Shown here: one piece after another, positions 8,991 through 17,798 of the stretch
Position numbering within the stretch: the first letter of the stretch is position 1
Layout: every line of letters begins with the position of its first letter
Assembly (NCBI GenBank): GCA_046593355.1
Contig: JBKJNY010000044.1
Span: 1-64,000 of the forward strand
DNA from: SXOA01 sp046593355
Lineage (GTDB): Bacteria > Planctomycetota > Planctomycetia > Pirellulales > Pirellulaceae
DNA length: 64,000 nt
Direction: 5' to 3'
Position numbers and translations under genes: made by a program
The notes under the pieces: model-generated
What the model was told of the DNA's origin: nothing
The model's database searches: none
Seen by the model: only the letters and a program-made list of their open reading frames with translations

Positions 8991-9896
8991 CTACACGCGC
9001 TTCGCCCGCGGATGGGCCCGCTCGTAGACGGCTCGCAGGCCGGCAGTGGAGACGTGCGTGTAGATCTGCGTGGTGACGAGACTCTTGTGTCCCAGCAGCT
9101 CCTGCACGCTGCGGATGTCCGCCCCCCGGTCCAGCAGATGCGTGGCAAAGCTATGCCGCAAGGTGTGGGGCGTCGTCCGCAAATCAAGGCCGCTGGTTTT
9201 GAGATACTTCTCCAGCATCCGCGCGACGCTCCGCGTCGTCAAGCGCCGTCCAAAGCGGTTCGTGAAAATCGGTGCAAGCTCGTTCTGGGGTTCCTTCGGC
9301 GAAAGTGCCCGTTTGCCCAGCCAGCGGGCAATCGCCTTCCTGGCGAACGAGCCTATCGGCGACAAGCGTTCGCGCCGACCTTTACCCCGGACGCGGATGA
9401 GCCCCTCTTCAAGGTCGAGGTCGCCGTCATTCATCCCCACGACTTCGCTCACGCGGAGGCCGGCGGAATACATCGTCTCCAGAATGGCCCGGTCGCGCAT
9501 CCCTTGACTGCTGGTTGCCGCCGGAGCGGTGAGGAGTAGGCCAATCTCGTCCGTCGAGAGAAAGTGCGGCAGCTTGTGGTCCTTCCGCGGATTGCGGAGC
9601 GGCTTGGCGGGGTTGCTGTCGGCCAGGCCTTCCCGCTGGGCGAATTTGTAGAACGTCCGGAGTGACGCCAGCCGGCGAGAGACGGAGGTCTTGGCGTAGC
9701 CCGCCTCGTGCATCGCCGAGACATAGCCCCGCAAATCCAGCGGCGTTATTTCCCCTGGCACCGGCAGGCGGCCGTAGGCCTGCTGGAGATAGTCTACGAG
9801 CGCGGCCAGATCCTCGCGGTAGGACTTGATGGTGAGCAGAGCGGCGTTGCGTTCCACGCTGAGGAATCGCAGGAATCGCGTGACGGCGGCTTGCAT
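8991..9896 (-). CDS. xerC: Tyrosine recombinase XerC/XerD-type
   Basis: A 301-residue site-specific recombinase of the size of chromosomal Xer proteins that resolve chromosome dimers. The N-terminal SAM-like core-binding domain (FLRFLSVERN, SYREDL) precedes the catalytic domain with Arg in SAGLRVSE, Lys in VRGKGRRER, HTLRHSFATH, the GHKSLVTTQ box and nucleophile Tyr in IYTHVS. All catalytic residues are present. It starts a few bases after a family A hairpin and is the only recombinase in the window with no adjacent att-like or cassette structure, so a housekeeping role is more likely than a mobile one. Whether it is the C or D paralogue cannot be decided. Confidence 0.9.
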   Translation of the reverse strand: MQAAVTRFLRFLSVERNAALLTIKSYREDLAALVDYLQQAYGRLPVPGEITPLDLRGYVSAMHEAGYAKTSVSRRLASLRTFYKFAQREGLADSNPAKPLRNPRKDHKLPHFLSTDEIGLLLTAPAATSSQGMRDRAILETMYSAGLRVSEVVGMNDGDLDLEEGLIRVRGKGRRERLSPIGSFARKAIARWLGKRALSPKEPQNELAPIFTNRFGRRLTTRSVARMLEKYLKTSGLDLRTTPHTLRHSFATHLLDRGADIRSVQELLGHKSLVTTQIYTHVSTAGLRAVYERAHPRAKRV

Positions 9897-9900
9897 AGAA

Positions 9901-9960
9901 GTGGGGTAGGCTTCCAGCCTGCCCTTCCGCTTTTCTGGGCAGGCTGGAAGCCTACCCCAC
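9901..9960. repeat. Family A paired palindromic repeat
   Basis: Perfect 24-base inverted arms at 9901-9924 and 9937-9960 with a 12-base loop. It would form a very stable hairpin in RNA, right between the 111-residue gene and xerC. Confidence 0.9.
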
Positions 9961-9965
9961 GGACG

Positions 9966-10301
9966 CTACTCTTCCTCTTTCTCATTCGCCAGCGGCAGCT
10001 TGAAGCGGGGCTTTTTGCCCATGTGGTGCTTCGGCGGCGACAGGGCGTGTACTTCCTGGCCGGCTTCCGCGGCGGACTGGCGGATCCGCTGGCTGAGGAC
10101 GGCGGCGTCGTACCAACTGAAGCTCAGTTCGGGGTTGGAGGCGAAGCGGCCGAGCGTGCGGAGGGCTTCGGATTTCCGCTCGTCGTCGTACAGGAAGATG
10201 TACCGTTCTTCTCCCTTGACCAGCGCCAGCACATTGATGTCATGCGTCACGGAGCGATGCCTTGTGAGCGAGATGCTTATCAGTGAGGTGGTAGGACTCA
10301 T
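9966..10301 (-). CDS. Conserved-looking hypothetical protein
   Basis: A 111-residue protein I do not recognise. It has a soluble mixed sequence, with a block INVLALVKGEERYIFLYDDE that looks like beta-strand content, and a basic then acidic tail (KKPRFKLPLANEKEEE). No signal peptide or membrane segment is seen. The start at 10301 is supported by AAGGAG eight bases upstream; the longer frame overlaps the preceding lipoprotein gene and looks random. It lies about 70 bases after that lipoprotein gene on the same strand, so co-transcription is possible. Confidence 0.6.
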   Translation of the reverse strand: MSPTTSLISISLTRHRSVTHDINVLALVKGEERYIFLYDDERKSEALRTLGRFASNPELSFSWYDAAVLSQRIRQSAAEAGQEVHALSPPKHHMGKKPRFKLPLANEKEEE

Positions 10302-10371
10302 GGCGGGCTCCTTGCTGCCAGTGGCGTGCTGGCGGTGCTTGCGGCTTGGCAATGATGACCCGTTACCGCTC

Positions 10372-11439
10372 CTATCGGCGGAGGGGCCAGCGATACACGA
10401 CTCGGGACTCTCCCGCCCCACCTCTCGCTGCGAGCGTTTCAGTCACATGCAGGTGGCAGCAGAAGCGGGTGAAATCTTCAGGGCGCTGCAGATAGCCTTC
10501 GTGCCCGCCGAACCGGGCGTCGTCGCGAAAATAGAAATAGTTTTCCAAGCGCTGGGTAAACTCTGCGTCGTGGCCGTGATAAATCCGGGTGTGCGTAATA
10601 ATCGGGTCGTATTGAGGACGCGGTGCGGGCTTCGCCGGCGAGGGGGCCGGCGGAATGAACCCGCGCGGGTCCGGCCAATCCGCGGGCAGGTCGCTGGGAC
10701 TCTCGCCCACGATTCCTTGAACGGGCGGCGCTTGGGTTGGCGTCTTTTTATTCCCCGCTTGATTCCCCGCTGGCGGTTTTGCGCCTTCATCGCCGCGAAG
10801 TCCATTACCCACCGCCTCCTCATGCGAAGCGTTCGATACCTCGCCGCGATGGACGTTTTCTTCCGGCGGAAGTTCCGGCGTCTGGGTATTGAGTTGCTCT
10901 TTCGCCAGCGAAAACTCCGCCTCATGAACGAGCGCGCTGGGAATGTATTCCTCCTCCGAGGTTCCCCAGGGAAGCCCGTAGCCTGAGGGGACCGGGTGGA
11001 AACTCGGGTTCGCGGCATACCAATCGACCGCGAGGCCCAGGCGCGGCGGATAGTAAGGGGAATACTCCGTTATCGACCCGATGATGACAGCATCCATGTT
11101 CATCTGGCGGGCCAGACGCTGAAAATCCTGCGGCGAGCGGGGCTCGATTCCGCTGGCATCGAGGAGCCGTTTGGCCACTCCCACCGGCATCACTTCAAAG
11201 CCTGGGACGGCCTGGAGCTCGTTGTAATAGGCCATCGCGATGGCTTCGCCGTCCACCGTCGGTTCCGTGCTCTGGTTATAGAACGGCAGCACCGCCACCT
11301 TGTGCAGTTGCGGGAACGGATTGTGATAGAGCGGCTGATGGAGCTTGTCGGGAAAGATCTGGCAGCCGGTGATGGCCAATGCGCAGCAGGCAGCGACAAA
11401 GAGCAAAAAGGACCGTCGATACCTGTGCCTGCAGTCCAT
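10372..11439 (-). CDS. Lipoprotein of unknown function
   Basis: A 355-residue protein with a lipoprotein signal: basic N-terminus, hydrophobic stretch and lipobox LAITGC ending at about residue 26. Following it is a TolB-N/CsgG-like fold region (KVAVLPFYNQSTEPTVDGE, YYNELQAVPGFEVMPVG, MNMDAVIIGSITEY), typical of proteins that define a variable number of paralogues in envelope assembly. The middle (about residues 190-270) is Pro/Glu-rich and likely disordered, and the C-terminus has an aromatic block around YFYFRDDARF. It probably sits in the outer membrane facing the periplasm. No partner is identified. The start has no strong ribosome-binding site. Confidence 0.65.
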   Translation of the reverse strand: MDCRHRYRRSFLLFVAACCALAITGCQIFPDKLHQPLYHNPFPQLHKVAVLPFYNQSTEPTVDGEAIAMAYYNELQAVPGFEVMPVGVAKRLLDASGIEPRSPQDFQRLARQMNMDAVIIGSITEYSPYYPPRLGLAVDWYAANPSFHPVPSGYGLPWGTSEEEYIPSALVHEAEFSLAKEQLNTQTPELPPEENVHRGEVSNASHEEAVGNGLRGDEGAKPPAGNQAGNKKTPTQAPPVQGIVGESPSDLPADWPDPRGFIPPAPSPAKPAPRPQYDPIITHTRIYHGHDAEFTQRLENYFYFRDDARFGGHEGYLQRPEDFTRFCCHLHVTETLAARGGAGESRVVYRWPLRR

Positions 11440-11564
11440 GCTTAGCCGCCGCGTCCACGCGGCGCTGGGGGGAGCGCGGAAGATGCCGTACGCGTCCCCT
11501 TATCGGTAAAGTCGGCCCAGGCTCTCTAGCTTAAATGCTGTGGGTGATGAGTTTGCGAAGGACG

Positions 11565-12314
11565 CTAGCGGCTCGACAGCAACTGATAGCGGGCCGTTTG
11601 CCAGTGCGAAATGCGGTGGACAATGATGATGGCCAGCAGTGCGGAGACGATGTCGCAGCCCCAGGAGATTTGAGCCGTTCGCTCCTGAGCATAGTACTGC
11701 ATCATGGTTGCGGGGGAGCCCAGCAAGTGTGCCATATACCAAGTTGCCAATGCCGTCACTCGTAGCAGCCACCACCAGAAGACGAGGTGCGGGCGAGGTG
11801 CGGAATCGGCCGACTCATTCGCTAAAGGAAAACTCCGCCACCAGATTTCCCGCATGACCTGGTAAGGGCAATACAGGTTGAGCACCGGAATGAACCAGCA
11901 GATGACTGCCCAAATGTGCTTGGAATCGAGTTGCCGATGTCCCAGTGGCTCAAGGTTTCGATGGCAGCGATACATCCAAGCCATCAACCAGATATGAACA
12001 ACGACCAAAAGCAGGATGTCAATGACGTAAAGCCACGAAGCCCACTCGCTCCAAATCGAGATAGCATCGTTGTCGAGTTCGTCTTCTGGAATCGATTCGT
12101 GCCAAAGCCAGTACAGATTGAGATGCACGTAGAGTCCCGCCACGGCTTGCACAATGAAGAGTATCAGGAGGGTCTTCAAAACCATCGCCAGCAATGCGGG
12201 CGAGCGAAACGGCGGTCCTTCGTATTCGTCGTCGCCAGCAGCGGCTCGCGCCGGCAAGGGTTCCGCTTCCGGCTCGGGCAGCGGCGGCGGCTCGTAGGGA
12301 TTGGAGGAAGCCAT
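11565..12314 (-). CDS. DUF4328 membrane protein
   Basis: A 249-residue protein with a Pro/Glu-rich cytosolic N-terminus (about 40 residues) and about five to six membrane segments. The central part WMYRCHRNLEPLG ... IWAVICWFIPVLNLYCPYQ followed by VMREIWWRS is characteristic of DUF4328, whose function is unknown. The start at 12314 is chosen because upstream residues are low in hydrophobicity and overlap the FHA gene. It follows the FHA gene by 23 bases on the same strand, suggesting an operon. Confidence 0.75.
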   Translation of the reverse strand: MASSNPYEPPPLPEPEAEPLPARAAAGDDEYEGPPFRSPALLAMVLKTLLILFIVQAVAGLYVHLNLYWLWHESIPEDELDNDAISIWSEWASWLYVIDILLLVVVHIWLMAWMYRCHRNLEPLGHRQLDSKHIWAVICWFIPVLNLYCPYQVMREIWWRSFPLANESADSAPRPHLVFWWWLLRVTALATWYMAHLLGSPATMMQYYAQERTAQISWGCDIVSALLAIIIVHRISHWQTARYQLLSSR

Positions 12315-12337
12315 CGCGTCACGAGTGTCCCTTCCCG

Positions 12338-13009
12338 CTAAGGATTCCCAATCAGCCGCAGGTATTCGGCGACGCGGGCGTGCAGGTCGATGACGGCTTG
12401 CCATTGACGGAGCTCGATCGGGATTTTGCTGCTGGTGCCGTCGACCTGGACGGAGGCAATCAGGTTCCGCAGGCGGATGTGCAGGAACTCGAGCAGTTCC
12501 GAAAGCTGGGCGGCCTGACCGGGGGACATCCGCTCGGGGATTTCCGGCGGCTCCAGGGCGTGGAGCGTGGCTTGCAAATCGTTGTCCTCGGTCCAGTTGA
12601 GTTCGAAATCCAGGGAGGAAGCGTTGATGGCCCGCTCCAGTAGGTCCGGCTCCAAAGTGGCCGCTCCCGGGTCGCTGTCATCTCCCCTCAGTCTGGCGAG
12701 GCGCTCGGCAATCTGGTCCCGCGAGCCGAACAGGAGCACGCTGCGGCCGACGGAGATGATGTCGCCGTAGCGGAGGATGCGGAGCTGGATGTCCTCGCCG
12801 TTGACCTTGGTGCCGTTGGTGCTTTCCAGGTCCGTGATGACCAGCCGCGTGTGGTCTTCCTGAATCTTGATGTGGTAACGGCTGATGCGCTCGTCGTTGA
12901 GCTGAATGGCGTTGCCTTCTTCGCGGCCGATGGTAATCGGCAGAGGCAGATTTTGAAAGACGCGACCCCGGTCCGCGCCATCCAGCACTCGGAGCGTAAC
13001 GCCAGACAT
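12338..13009 (-). CDS. FHA-domain protein
   Basis: A 223-residue cytosolic protein. Residues 1-95 form a forkhead-associated domain with the hallmark GRE (TIGREEGNAIQL), SRYH (RISRYHIKI) and NGT (STNGTKVNG) motifs, which bind phosphothreonine peptides. The rest is helical and without a recognised domain. Planctomycetes have many Ser/Thr kinases, but none lies nearby. It is transcribed together with the DUF4328 gene and divergently from the epimerase-like gene. The partner is unknown. Confidence 0.88.
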   Translation of the reverse strand: MSGVTLRVLDGADRGRVFQNLPLPITIGREEGNAIQLNDERISRYHIKIQEDHTRLVITDLESTNGTKVNGEDIQLRILRYGDIISVGRSVLLFGSRDQIAERLARLRGDDSDPGAATLEPDLLERAINASSLDFELNWTEDNDLQATLHALEPPEIPERMSPGQAAQLSELLEFLHIRLRNLIASVQVDGTSSKIPIELRQWQAVIDLHARVAEYLRLIGNP

Positions 13010-13109
13010 GGAAAATGCCCGCGGGGGCAGCCGTTAAGGATGTTCCGTAAAAGTCTCATTATAACTAACGCGGGGCGGAACGTGAGCGGGGAAGTGGTAA
13101 AGTACTGAC

Positions 13110-14150
13110 ATGATGAGCAGCCCTGTGCCTGGATTCATCGATTCCGAAGCCGACCTGGACGACGTGCTGACCGTTCCGCGGCCGGAGCTAATCCGGTTCA
13201 TCAAGACGCTGACCAGCCCGCTGCTAATCCTGGGAGCAGGCGGGAAAATGGGCCCCAGCCTCGCCGTGCTGGCCAAGCGGGCGGCTGAGGCGGCGGGGCA
13301 TCCGCTGGAAGTGCTTGCCGCCAGCCGGTTCTCGGATGCCGCGGGACGGGACTGGCTGGAAGAGCGCGGCGTGCGAACGCTTGTGGCTGACGCGCTCCGG
13401 CGGGAAGACCTGGCGGCACTGCCGGAGGCTGACAACGTCATCTATCTGGTGGGACAGAAGTTCGGCACGTCCGACAATCCCGCCCGGACGTGGATTGCCA
13501 ATACGCTAGCGCCGGCATTGACGGCGGAGCGGTTTCGCAGCGCCCGGATTGTGGCTCTCTCCACCGCCAATGTCTACCCGCTCGCCAGCGTGGCGGTGGG
13601 CGGTTCAAAGGAAGATGACCCGCTGACGCCGCTCGGCGAATACGCCAACGCTGCTGTCGCCCGCGAACGGACCTTCGAGTACTTCTCCCAGCAATACGGC
13701 ACTCATGTCGCGCTCCTCCGGCTAAGCTACTCGCTGGACCTGCGGTATGGCGTCATTGCCGACATCGCGGGAAAAGTCCTCCGCGGCGAGCCGATACCGC
13801 TGGCCAGCGGCCACTTCAATGCCATCTGGCAAGGGGACGCCAATGAGCTGATCCTCCGCTCCCTGGACCTAGCGTCGTCACCCGCGGTGGCTTTCAATCT
13901 GAGCGGGCCGATGCTGGCCGTGCGGGAAATTGCGGAACAGCTTGCCAAGCTACTTGGCCGCCAGCCGGTGTTTGAGGGGAAGGAAAGCGGCACGGCGCTG
14001 GTGTGTAATACGGCGAGGCTCCATGGCTTGCTGGGGATTCCACCATCGCCGCTCGACACGATACTGCGCTGGACCGCAGCCTGGGTGAGTAGCGGCGGCC
14101 GGTCACTGGACAAGGCGACGCATTTTGAGACGAGAGACGGGACGTACTGA
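13110..14150 (+). CDS. NAD-dependent epimerase/dehydratase-like protein, degenerate catalytic site
   Basis: A 346-residue Rossmann-fold protein of the extended SDR type. The nucleotide-binding glycine motif is GAGGKMG (about residues 43-49), and VALSTANVYPL resembles the catalytic Ser/Thr strand. The Tyr-x-x-x-Lys pair is replaced: the Tyr in EYANAAVARE is followed by Ala at the Lys position. It could therefore bind NAD(P) without normal epimerase chemistry, or use a changed mechanism. It is divergent from the FHA gene with about 100 bases between. The first of two adjacent ATGs is taken; neither has a clear ribosome-binding site. Confidence 0.75.
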   Translation: MMSSPVPGFIDSEADLDDVLTVPRPELIRFIKTLTSPLLILGAGGKMGPSLAVLAKRAAEAAGHPLEVLAASRFSDAAGRDWLEERGVRTLVADALRREDLAALPEADNVIYLVGQKFGTSDNPARTWIANTLAPALTAERFRSARIVALSTANVYPLASVAVGGSKEDDPLTPLGEYANAAVARERTFEYFSQQYGTHVALLRLSYSLDLRYGVIADIAGKVLRGEPIPLASGHFNAIWQGDANELILRSLDLASSPAVAFNLSGPMLAVREIAEQLAKLLGRQPVFEGKESGTALVCNTARLHGLLGIPPSPLDTILRWTAAWVSSGGRSLDKATHFETRDGTY

Positions 14151-14186
14151 GTACTGAGTACTGAGTACAGAGTACTGAGTGCCGAG
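14144..14186. repeat. Short tandem repeat of GTACTGA
   Basis: About six 7-base units (GTACTGA, with drift at the right end) follow the epimerase-like gene. It is a simple tandem repeat, not CRISPR-like. Confidence 0.8.
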
Positions 14187-14188
14187 TC

Positions 14189-14231
14189 CAAGAAACAAAG
14201 CCGCCCGGAGAATTGCTTCTCCGGGCGGCTG
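14189..14231 (-). terminator. Intrinsic terminator of the porin gene
   Basis: A perfect 13-base stem (GCCGCCCGGAGAA and complement, 14200-14229) with a 4-base loop lies 30 bases past the porin stop. On the minus strand it is followed by TTTGTTTCTT. Confidence 0.8.
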
Positions 14232-14260
14232 TTGATTTCGAGGCAAACTCCGCGACCGGC

Positions 14261-15724
14261 TTAGTATGTCCAGACCAGGTCGAAGGACATGACCTGTTGA
14301 TGGTTCTTCAGGCCGTCGTCGAAGGGACGCAGGCCGCCGGCGTTGAGGACCTTGCCGTCGTACACGTCGGCGATGATGGCGGCCCGGCCGTACAAGTTGG
14401 GGGTGAAGTAGTACTTCGGCCCAATCGCCAGGCGGTGGAAGCTGCCGTCATATCCGCTGCGGGCCAGCGACAGGCCGCGGGCGTCCGGGCTGCCCAGCGA
14501 GGGGAGTATGCCGCCCACGCGGAACCCACCCTGGTCGCGGAACCATTCGTATCCGGCACCCCACTGGCAGCGACAGGTCATGTTCCAGTAGTACCAGGCG
14601 GCGAAGCTATACCACTTGGCCGAGCGGCCGGCGGCCACGGCATCACTCTGGGTACCGAAGTCCGATTCCAGGACAAGCAACTCGTCATCGGAAAGTTTGT
14701 TGGTGTAGACCAAGGTCTGCAGGAAGCGGTTGGTGTATCCCAGGCCGTTGTAGCTGGAAGGATTGACGCCGGTGAAGTTCGGCTCGGGGCCGAAGACACC
14801 GACCCAGGCCAGGGCACGCTGTTCGTCGATGGTATAAGTCGCGTTCAGCAGGCCCCCCGCGTGAGGGTTGCCGGTGTTGTCGCTGTTATCCCAGCCGTGA
14901 GTGATCCCGCCGCCGATGACCAGGTCATCGCTGGCCTTATAGTTCGCCCAGATGCCGGTGTGAGTGAACGGCTGACCGTACTGGTACATGTAAGGGATGA
15001 AACTGAAGAAGTTGTTCCCCTGACCGACGGTGTGGTAGCCGACAGGCGAGATGAACCGCCCGACCTTAATGTTCAGGTCGTTGTAGGCGAGTTCTCCGTA
15101 CAGCGCGGGGACCGCCAGGCCATAAAACTGGTTGTTGTCCCAGCTCGATTCAAAACCAGCCGAAGTGTCCCAGCGGTAGTTGGTCCCGTACAGGGTATCA
15201 ACCCGCCAGCCCAGGGCCGTGCCGCAGCCTTCGTTGTCAGCCGCCTTGCCGGCGTAGAAATAGATTTCGTTGAGTTGGTAATCATTCGCCCGGTCGGTCC
15301 AGGTGAGCGGACCGTTGAAGCGGTCGTTGGGCTGGTACGGGTTCCAGACGAAGCTCTGGGCCACGTAGCCGCCGGCCTTGATGCCGCGGGACGAAAAGAA
15401 GCAGCGGTCGCTCAGGCTGTGGGCTTCCCCCAGGTCTTCCAGCAGGCACCCGCAAGGCCAACGGCTACAGCAGCCGTCGTCGCAGCTTTCGCAGGCGGCG
15501 GCCATGTCGCAGCCGGGGCCTTGGACAACTCCGGCCGGCGCCATCGGCTGGTCGCTCGGCGAGCTTTCGGGCTGGCCGACCGCGTCGGAAAGGTAATACG
15601 TGCTCGAGTCCCCGGCCGAAGTCTGGAGTTCCACGGTCTGGGATTCGGATGATTGAGCCCAGGCAACTGCCGGGCAAAGCGCGCAGAGCGCGGCCACGAA
15701 GGCGTGGCGGTAGGCGATTCTCAT
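14261..15724 (-). CDS. BBP2-type outer-membrane beta-barrel porin
   Basis: A 487-residue exported protein with a signal peptide cleaved after AVAWA. A Cys-rich segment follows (CDMAAACESCDDGCC with neighbouring cysteines, about residues 60-90), and then alternating strands. The barrel includes LYGELAYNDLNIKVGRF and THTGIWANYKASDDLVIG, typical of the planctomycete OmpL-like porin-2 (BBP2) group, and the last residue is aromatic (LVWTY), the BAM recognition feature. Passive uptake through the outer membrane is inferred. The start is placed at 15724, eight bases after AAGGAAG. An intrinsic terminator follows. The Cys cluster after the signal peptide is unusual for a porin. Confidence 0.82.
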   Translation of the reverse strand: MRIAYRHAFVAALCALCPAVAWAQSSESQTVELQTSAGDSSTYYLSDAVGQPESSPSDQPMAPAGVVQGPGCDMAAACESCDDGCCSRWPCGCLLEDLGEAHSLSDRCFFSSRGIKAGGYVAQSFVWNPYQPNDRFNGPLTWTDRANDYQLNEIYFYAGKAADNEGCGTALGWRVDTLYGTNYRWDTSAGFESSWDNNQFYGLAVPALYGELAYNDLNIKVGRFISPVGYHTVGQGNNFFSFIPYMYQYGQPFTHTGIWANYKASDDLVIGGGITHGWDNSDNTGNPHAGGLLNATYTIDEQRALAWVGVFGPEPNFTGVNPSSYNGLGYTNRFLQTLVYTNKLSDDELLVLESDFGTQSDAVAAGRSAKWYSFAAWYYWNMTCRCQWGAGYEWFRDQGGFRVGGILPSLGSPDARGLSLARSGYDGSFHRLAIGPKYYFTPNLYGRAAIIADVYDGKVLNAGGLRPFDDGLKNHQQVMSFDLVWTY

Positions 15725-16188
15725 TTGCCAACTTCCTTGTCTCAAAAAATTTGGGGAGCGGTGGGTAGACCGCTGGCTCCAGCGCGCTGGCGCGGCCAAA
15801 GCACTCGGAACGGAGGAACCTGGCGCTGCATCCACCAGCACGATTACCGCCTACGAAATTCCGGGGTGGCGCGGCGCTCTGTCTTACGTTTTCGTGTCCT
15901 CCGCTGGCAGTGCATGAAATAAACGCGCCCACGGTAAAAAGCCTTCCTAACCGGAAAAGTGACCTGAACGAAATGCTAGCACTCATCGGCGACTAGCTGT
16001 TCGAGGTTAGCGGTTGGAGAGCAGAACGACATCCCGCATTCACCACTCTACCCCCCATTCCCCGGCCTTTCGAATTCCCACATCGCCAGCCGGATGAAGC
16101 TGGCAGGTTGTCCCACGAGCTTGACGAGGAACTATGATGAGGGTGAACGCCCTGAATTCCGTTCCGACTCTTTCCATTCTCCGCGCCC
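15725..16188. other. Intergenic region between divergent genes, no gene seen
   Basis: These 464 bases separate the porin from the ATPase gene, which are divergent. I see no coding frame with family-like sequence. It should hold both promoters, but I cannot place -35/-10 boxes with confidence. Confidence 0.5.
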
Positions 16189-17712
16189 ATGAAAGTCCAA
16201 GACTTCCTTGACCATCACGGCATCGGCCGCAATCCGTTTGCGGAGGAGGATGCCCAGACCGATCCGGTGTTCAAGGAGCACTGCATCGATAGCACCTATC
16301 ACCCGACGTGGGACAAGGTCTACGGCGACCCCGCCGAGCCGGCCAGCGCGATCGTGTTCGGCGAGAAGGGTTCCGGCAAAACGGCCATGCGGTTGCAACT
16401 GGCCCGGCACCTGGAGCAGTACAACCGCGAGCACCCCGGGCGGCGGCTGTTCGTCATACACTACGACGACTTCAATCCGTTCCTCGACCGCTTTCGCGAC
16501 CACCTCGGCGGCCGGCAGAAGCGGGCGGACAAGGTTCTCGCCCATTGGAAATTGTGGGATCACATGGACAGCATCCTCTCCCTCGGCGTGACCGGCCTCG
16601 TGGACCGACTGATGGACGTACGCCAGCCAAGCCAATCCGTGCATTGTGAAATCGACTCGACCGCGGCGGACAAGCTCGACCGGCACCAGTCCCGCGACTT
16701 GCTGTTGCTCGCCGCTTGCTACGACCAGTCCACGGCGGAGACCTTCAAAGGGCGCTGGCATCGCCTGCGGCGACGGCTGAAGTACAACACACTGCTTTCC
16801 TTCTGGCCCTTGGTTCTTGGTTGGACCTGGCTGGTGCTATTTTGCGTGCTGCTCCTCTGCATGTGGCGGGGAGGGATGCAGGGCCGGATTCCGCCGTGGT
16901 GGGCCAGCATTCCTTTGGCGCTTGCCGGTTTCGGGCCGTGGCTATGGCGGGCATGGAAATACTTCTGGCTGGCCCGCGGCATTCTGCGGCGGATGCGGGT
17001 GGGGAACCGCGAGACGAACCCGCTGCGGCAGGTCTTGCAGCAATTCACCCCTGCCGAGCTCTCCAGCCAGCCGCTCCCGAACAAGGACAGCACGGACAGC
17101 CGCTACGAGCTGCTGCTCAAATTCCAGGCAATCCTGCAAACCCTCGGGCACCCCGGCATCATCGTGCTGGTCGACCGGGTCGATGAGCCGCATTTGATCA
17201 ACGGCTCGGCGGAATTGATGAAGGCCCTGCTCTGGCCGATGCTCGACAACAAATTCCTCAAGCATCCCGGTCTGGGGCTGAAATTGATGCTGCCGCTGGA
17301 ATTGACCCGCTTCGTCGAACGGGAAGAGCGAGAATTCTACCAGCGGGCCCGCCTCGACAAGCAAAATATGATTCCCTCCTTTGAATGGACCGGCGAGGCT
17401 CTGTTCGACGTGGCCACCGCCCGCGTCCGGGCCTGCGCCAACACCACCCCCGGCAGCGGCAATATTCAAAAGCCCAGCGTCCGCGAGCTCTTCGAGCCGT
17501 CCGTCTCCGCGCCGCGCCTGATCGAAGCCTTCCGCAGCCTCCGCGTCCCCCGCCGGCTGTTCAAGTTCCTCTACCACCTGATCGTAAGCCACTGCAACAA
17601 CCACACGGACGAGAACCCGTCGTGGCAGATTTCCTCGGGGCTGTTTGAATCGACGTTAGCACTGAACCTGAGGGACCAGGATGCGTTTGATCGCGGTGTT
17701 GGCGCAGGGTGA
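16189..17712 (+). CDS. Membrane-inserted P-loop NTPase (KAP-like)
   Basis: A 507-residue ATPase with Walker A GEKGSGKT at residues 58-65. Two to three hydrophobic segments lie at about 198-262 (SFWPLVLGWTWLVLFCVLLL and a second after WRGGMQ). A Walker B strand follows at about 322-331 (IIVLVDRVDEP). Membrane helices placed between Walker A and Walker B are the hallmark of the KAP family of NTPases, although sequence similarity to known members is not obvious to me. The C-terminal third is helical. It stands alone: divergent from the porin and convergent with a glycosyltransferase. An alternative is another AAA-like STAND group. The role is unknown. Confidence 0.65.
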   Translation: MKVQDFLDHHGIGRNPFAEEDAQTDPVFKEHCIDSTYHPTWDKVYGDPAEPASAIVFGEKGSGKTAMRLQLARHLEQYNREHPGRRLFVIHYDDFNPFLDRFRDHLGGRQKRADKVLAHWKLWDHMDSILSLGVTGLVDRLMDVRQPSQSVHCEIDSTAADKLDRHQSRDLLLLAACYDQSTAETFKGRWHRLRRRLKYNTLLSFWPLVLGWTWLVLFCVLLLCMWRGGMQGRIPPWWASIPLALAGFGPWLWRAWKYFWLARGILRRMRVGNRETNPLRQVLQQFTPAELSSQPLPNKDSTDSRYELLLKFQAILQTLGHPGIIVLVDRVDEPHLINGSAELMKALLWPMLDNKFLKHPGLGLKLMLPLELTRFVEREEREFYQRARLDKQNMIPSFEWTGEALFDVATARVRACANTTPGSGNIQKPSVRELFEPSVSAPRLIEAFRSLRVPRRLFKFLYHLIVSHCNNHTDENPSWQISSGLFESTLALNLRDQDAFDRGVGAG

Positions 17713-17713
17713 G

Positions 17714-17795
17714 GGAGTGCAAAGTGTAGAGTGTAAAGTGCAGAGTGAGGATAGCGTTGCATTAACTCTGCACTCTACACTTTGCACTCTTCACT
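17714..17795. terminator. Long inverted repeat between convergent genes
   Basis: Arms built on GTGCAAAGTGTAGAGTG and its complement face each other across a short spacer between the ATPase and glycosyltransferase stops. It probably terminates both transcripts. The arms carry internal direct repetition (AGTGTAAAGTGCAGAGT). Confidence 0.65.
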
Positions 17796-17798
17796 TCC

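Noticed and set aside
8991..9896. An integron or phage integrase
   Set aside because: The recombinase has Xer length and motifs, and no attachment site, cassette or phage gene is nearby.
14144..14186. CRISPR-like repeat
   Set aside because: Units are seven bases, without spacers; no cas genes are near. It is a simple tandem repeat.
14213..15652. A 479-codon plus-strand frame
   Set aside because: It is antisense to the BBP2 porin and rich in Val/Gly/Ala without any motif.
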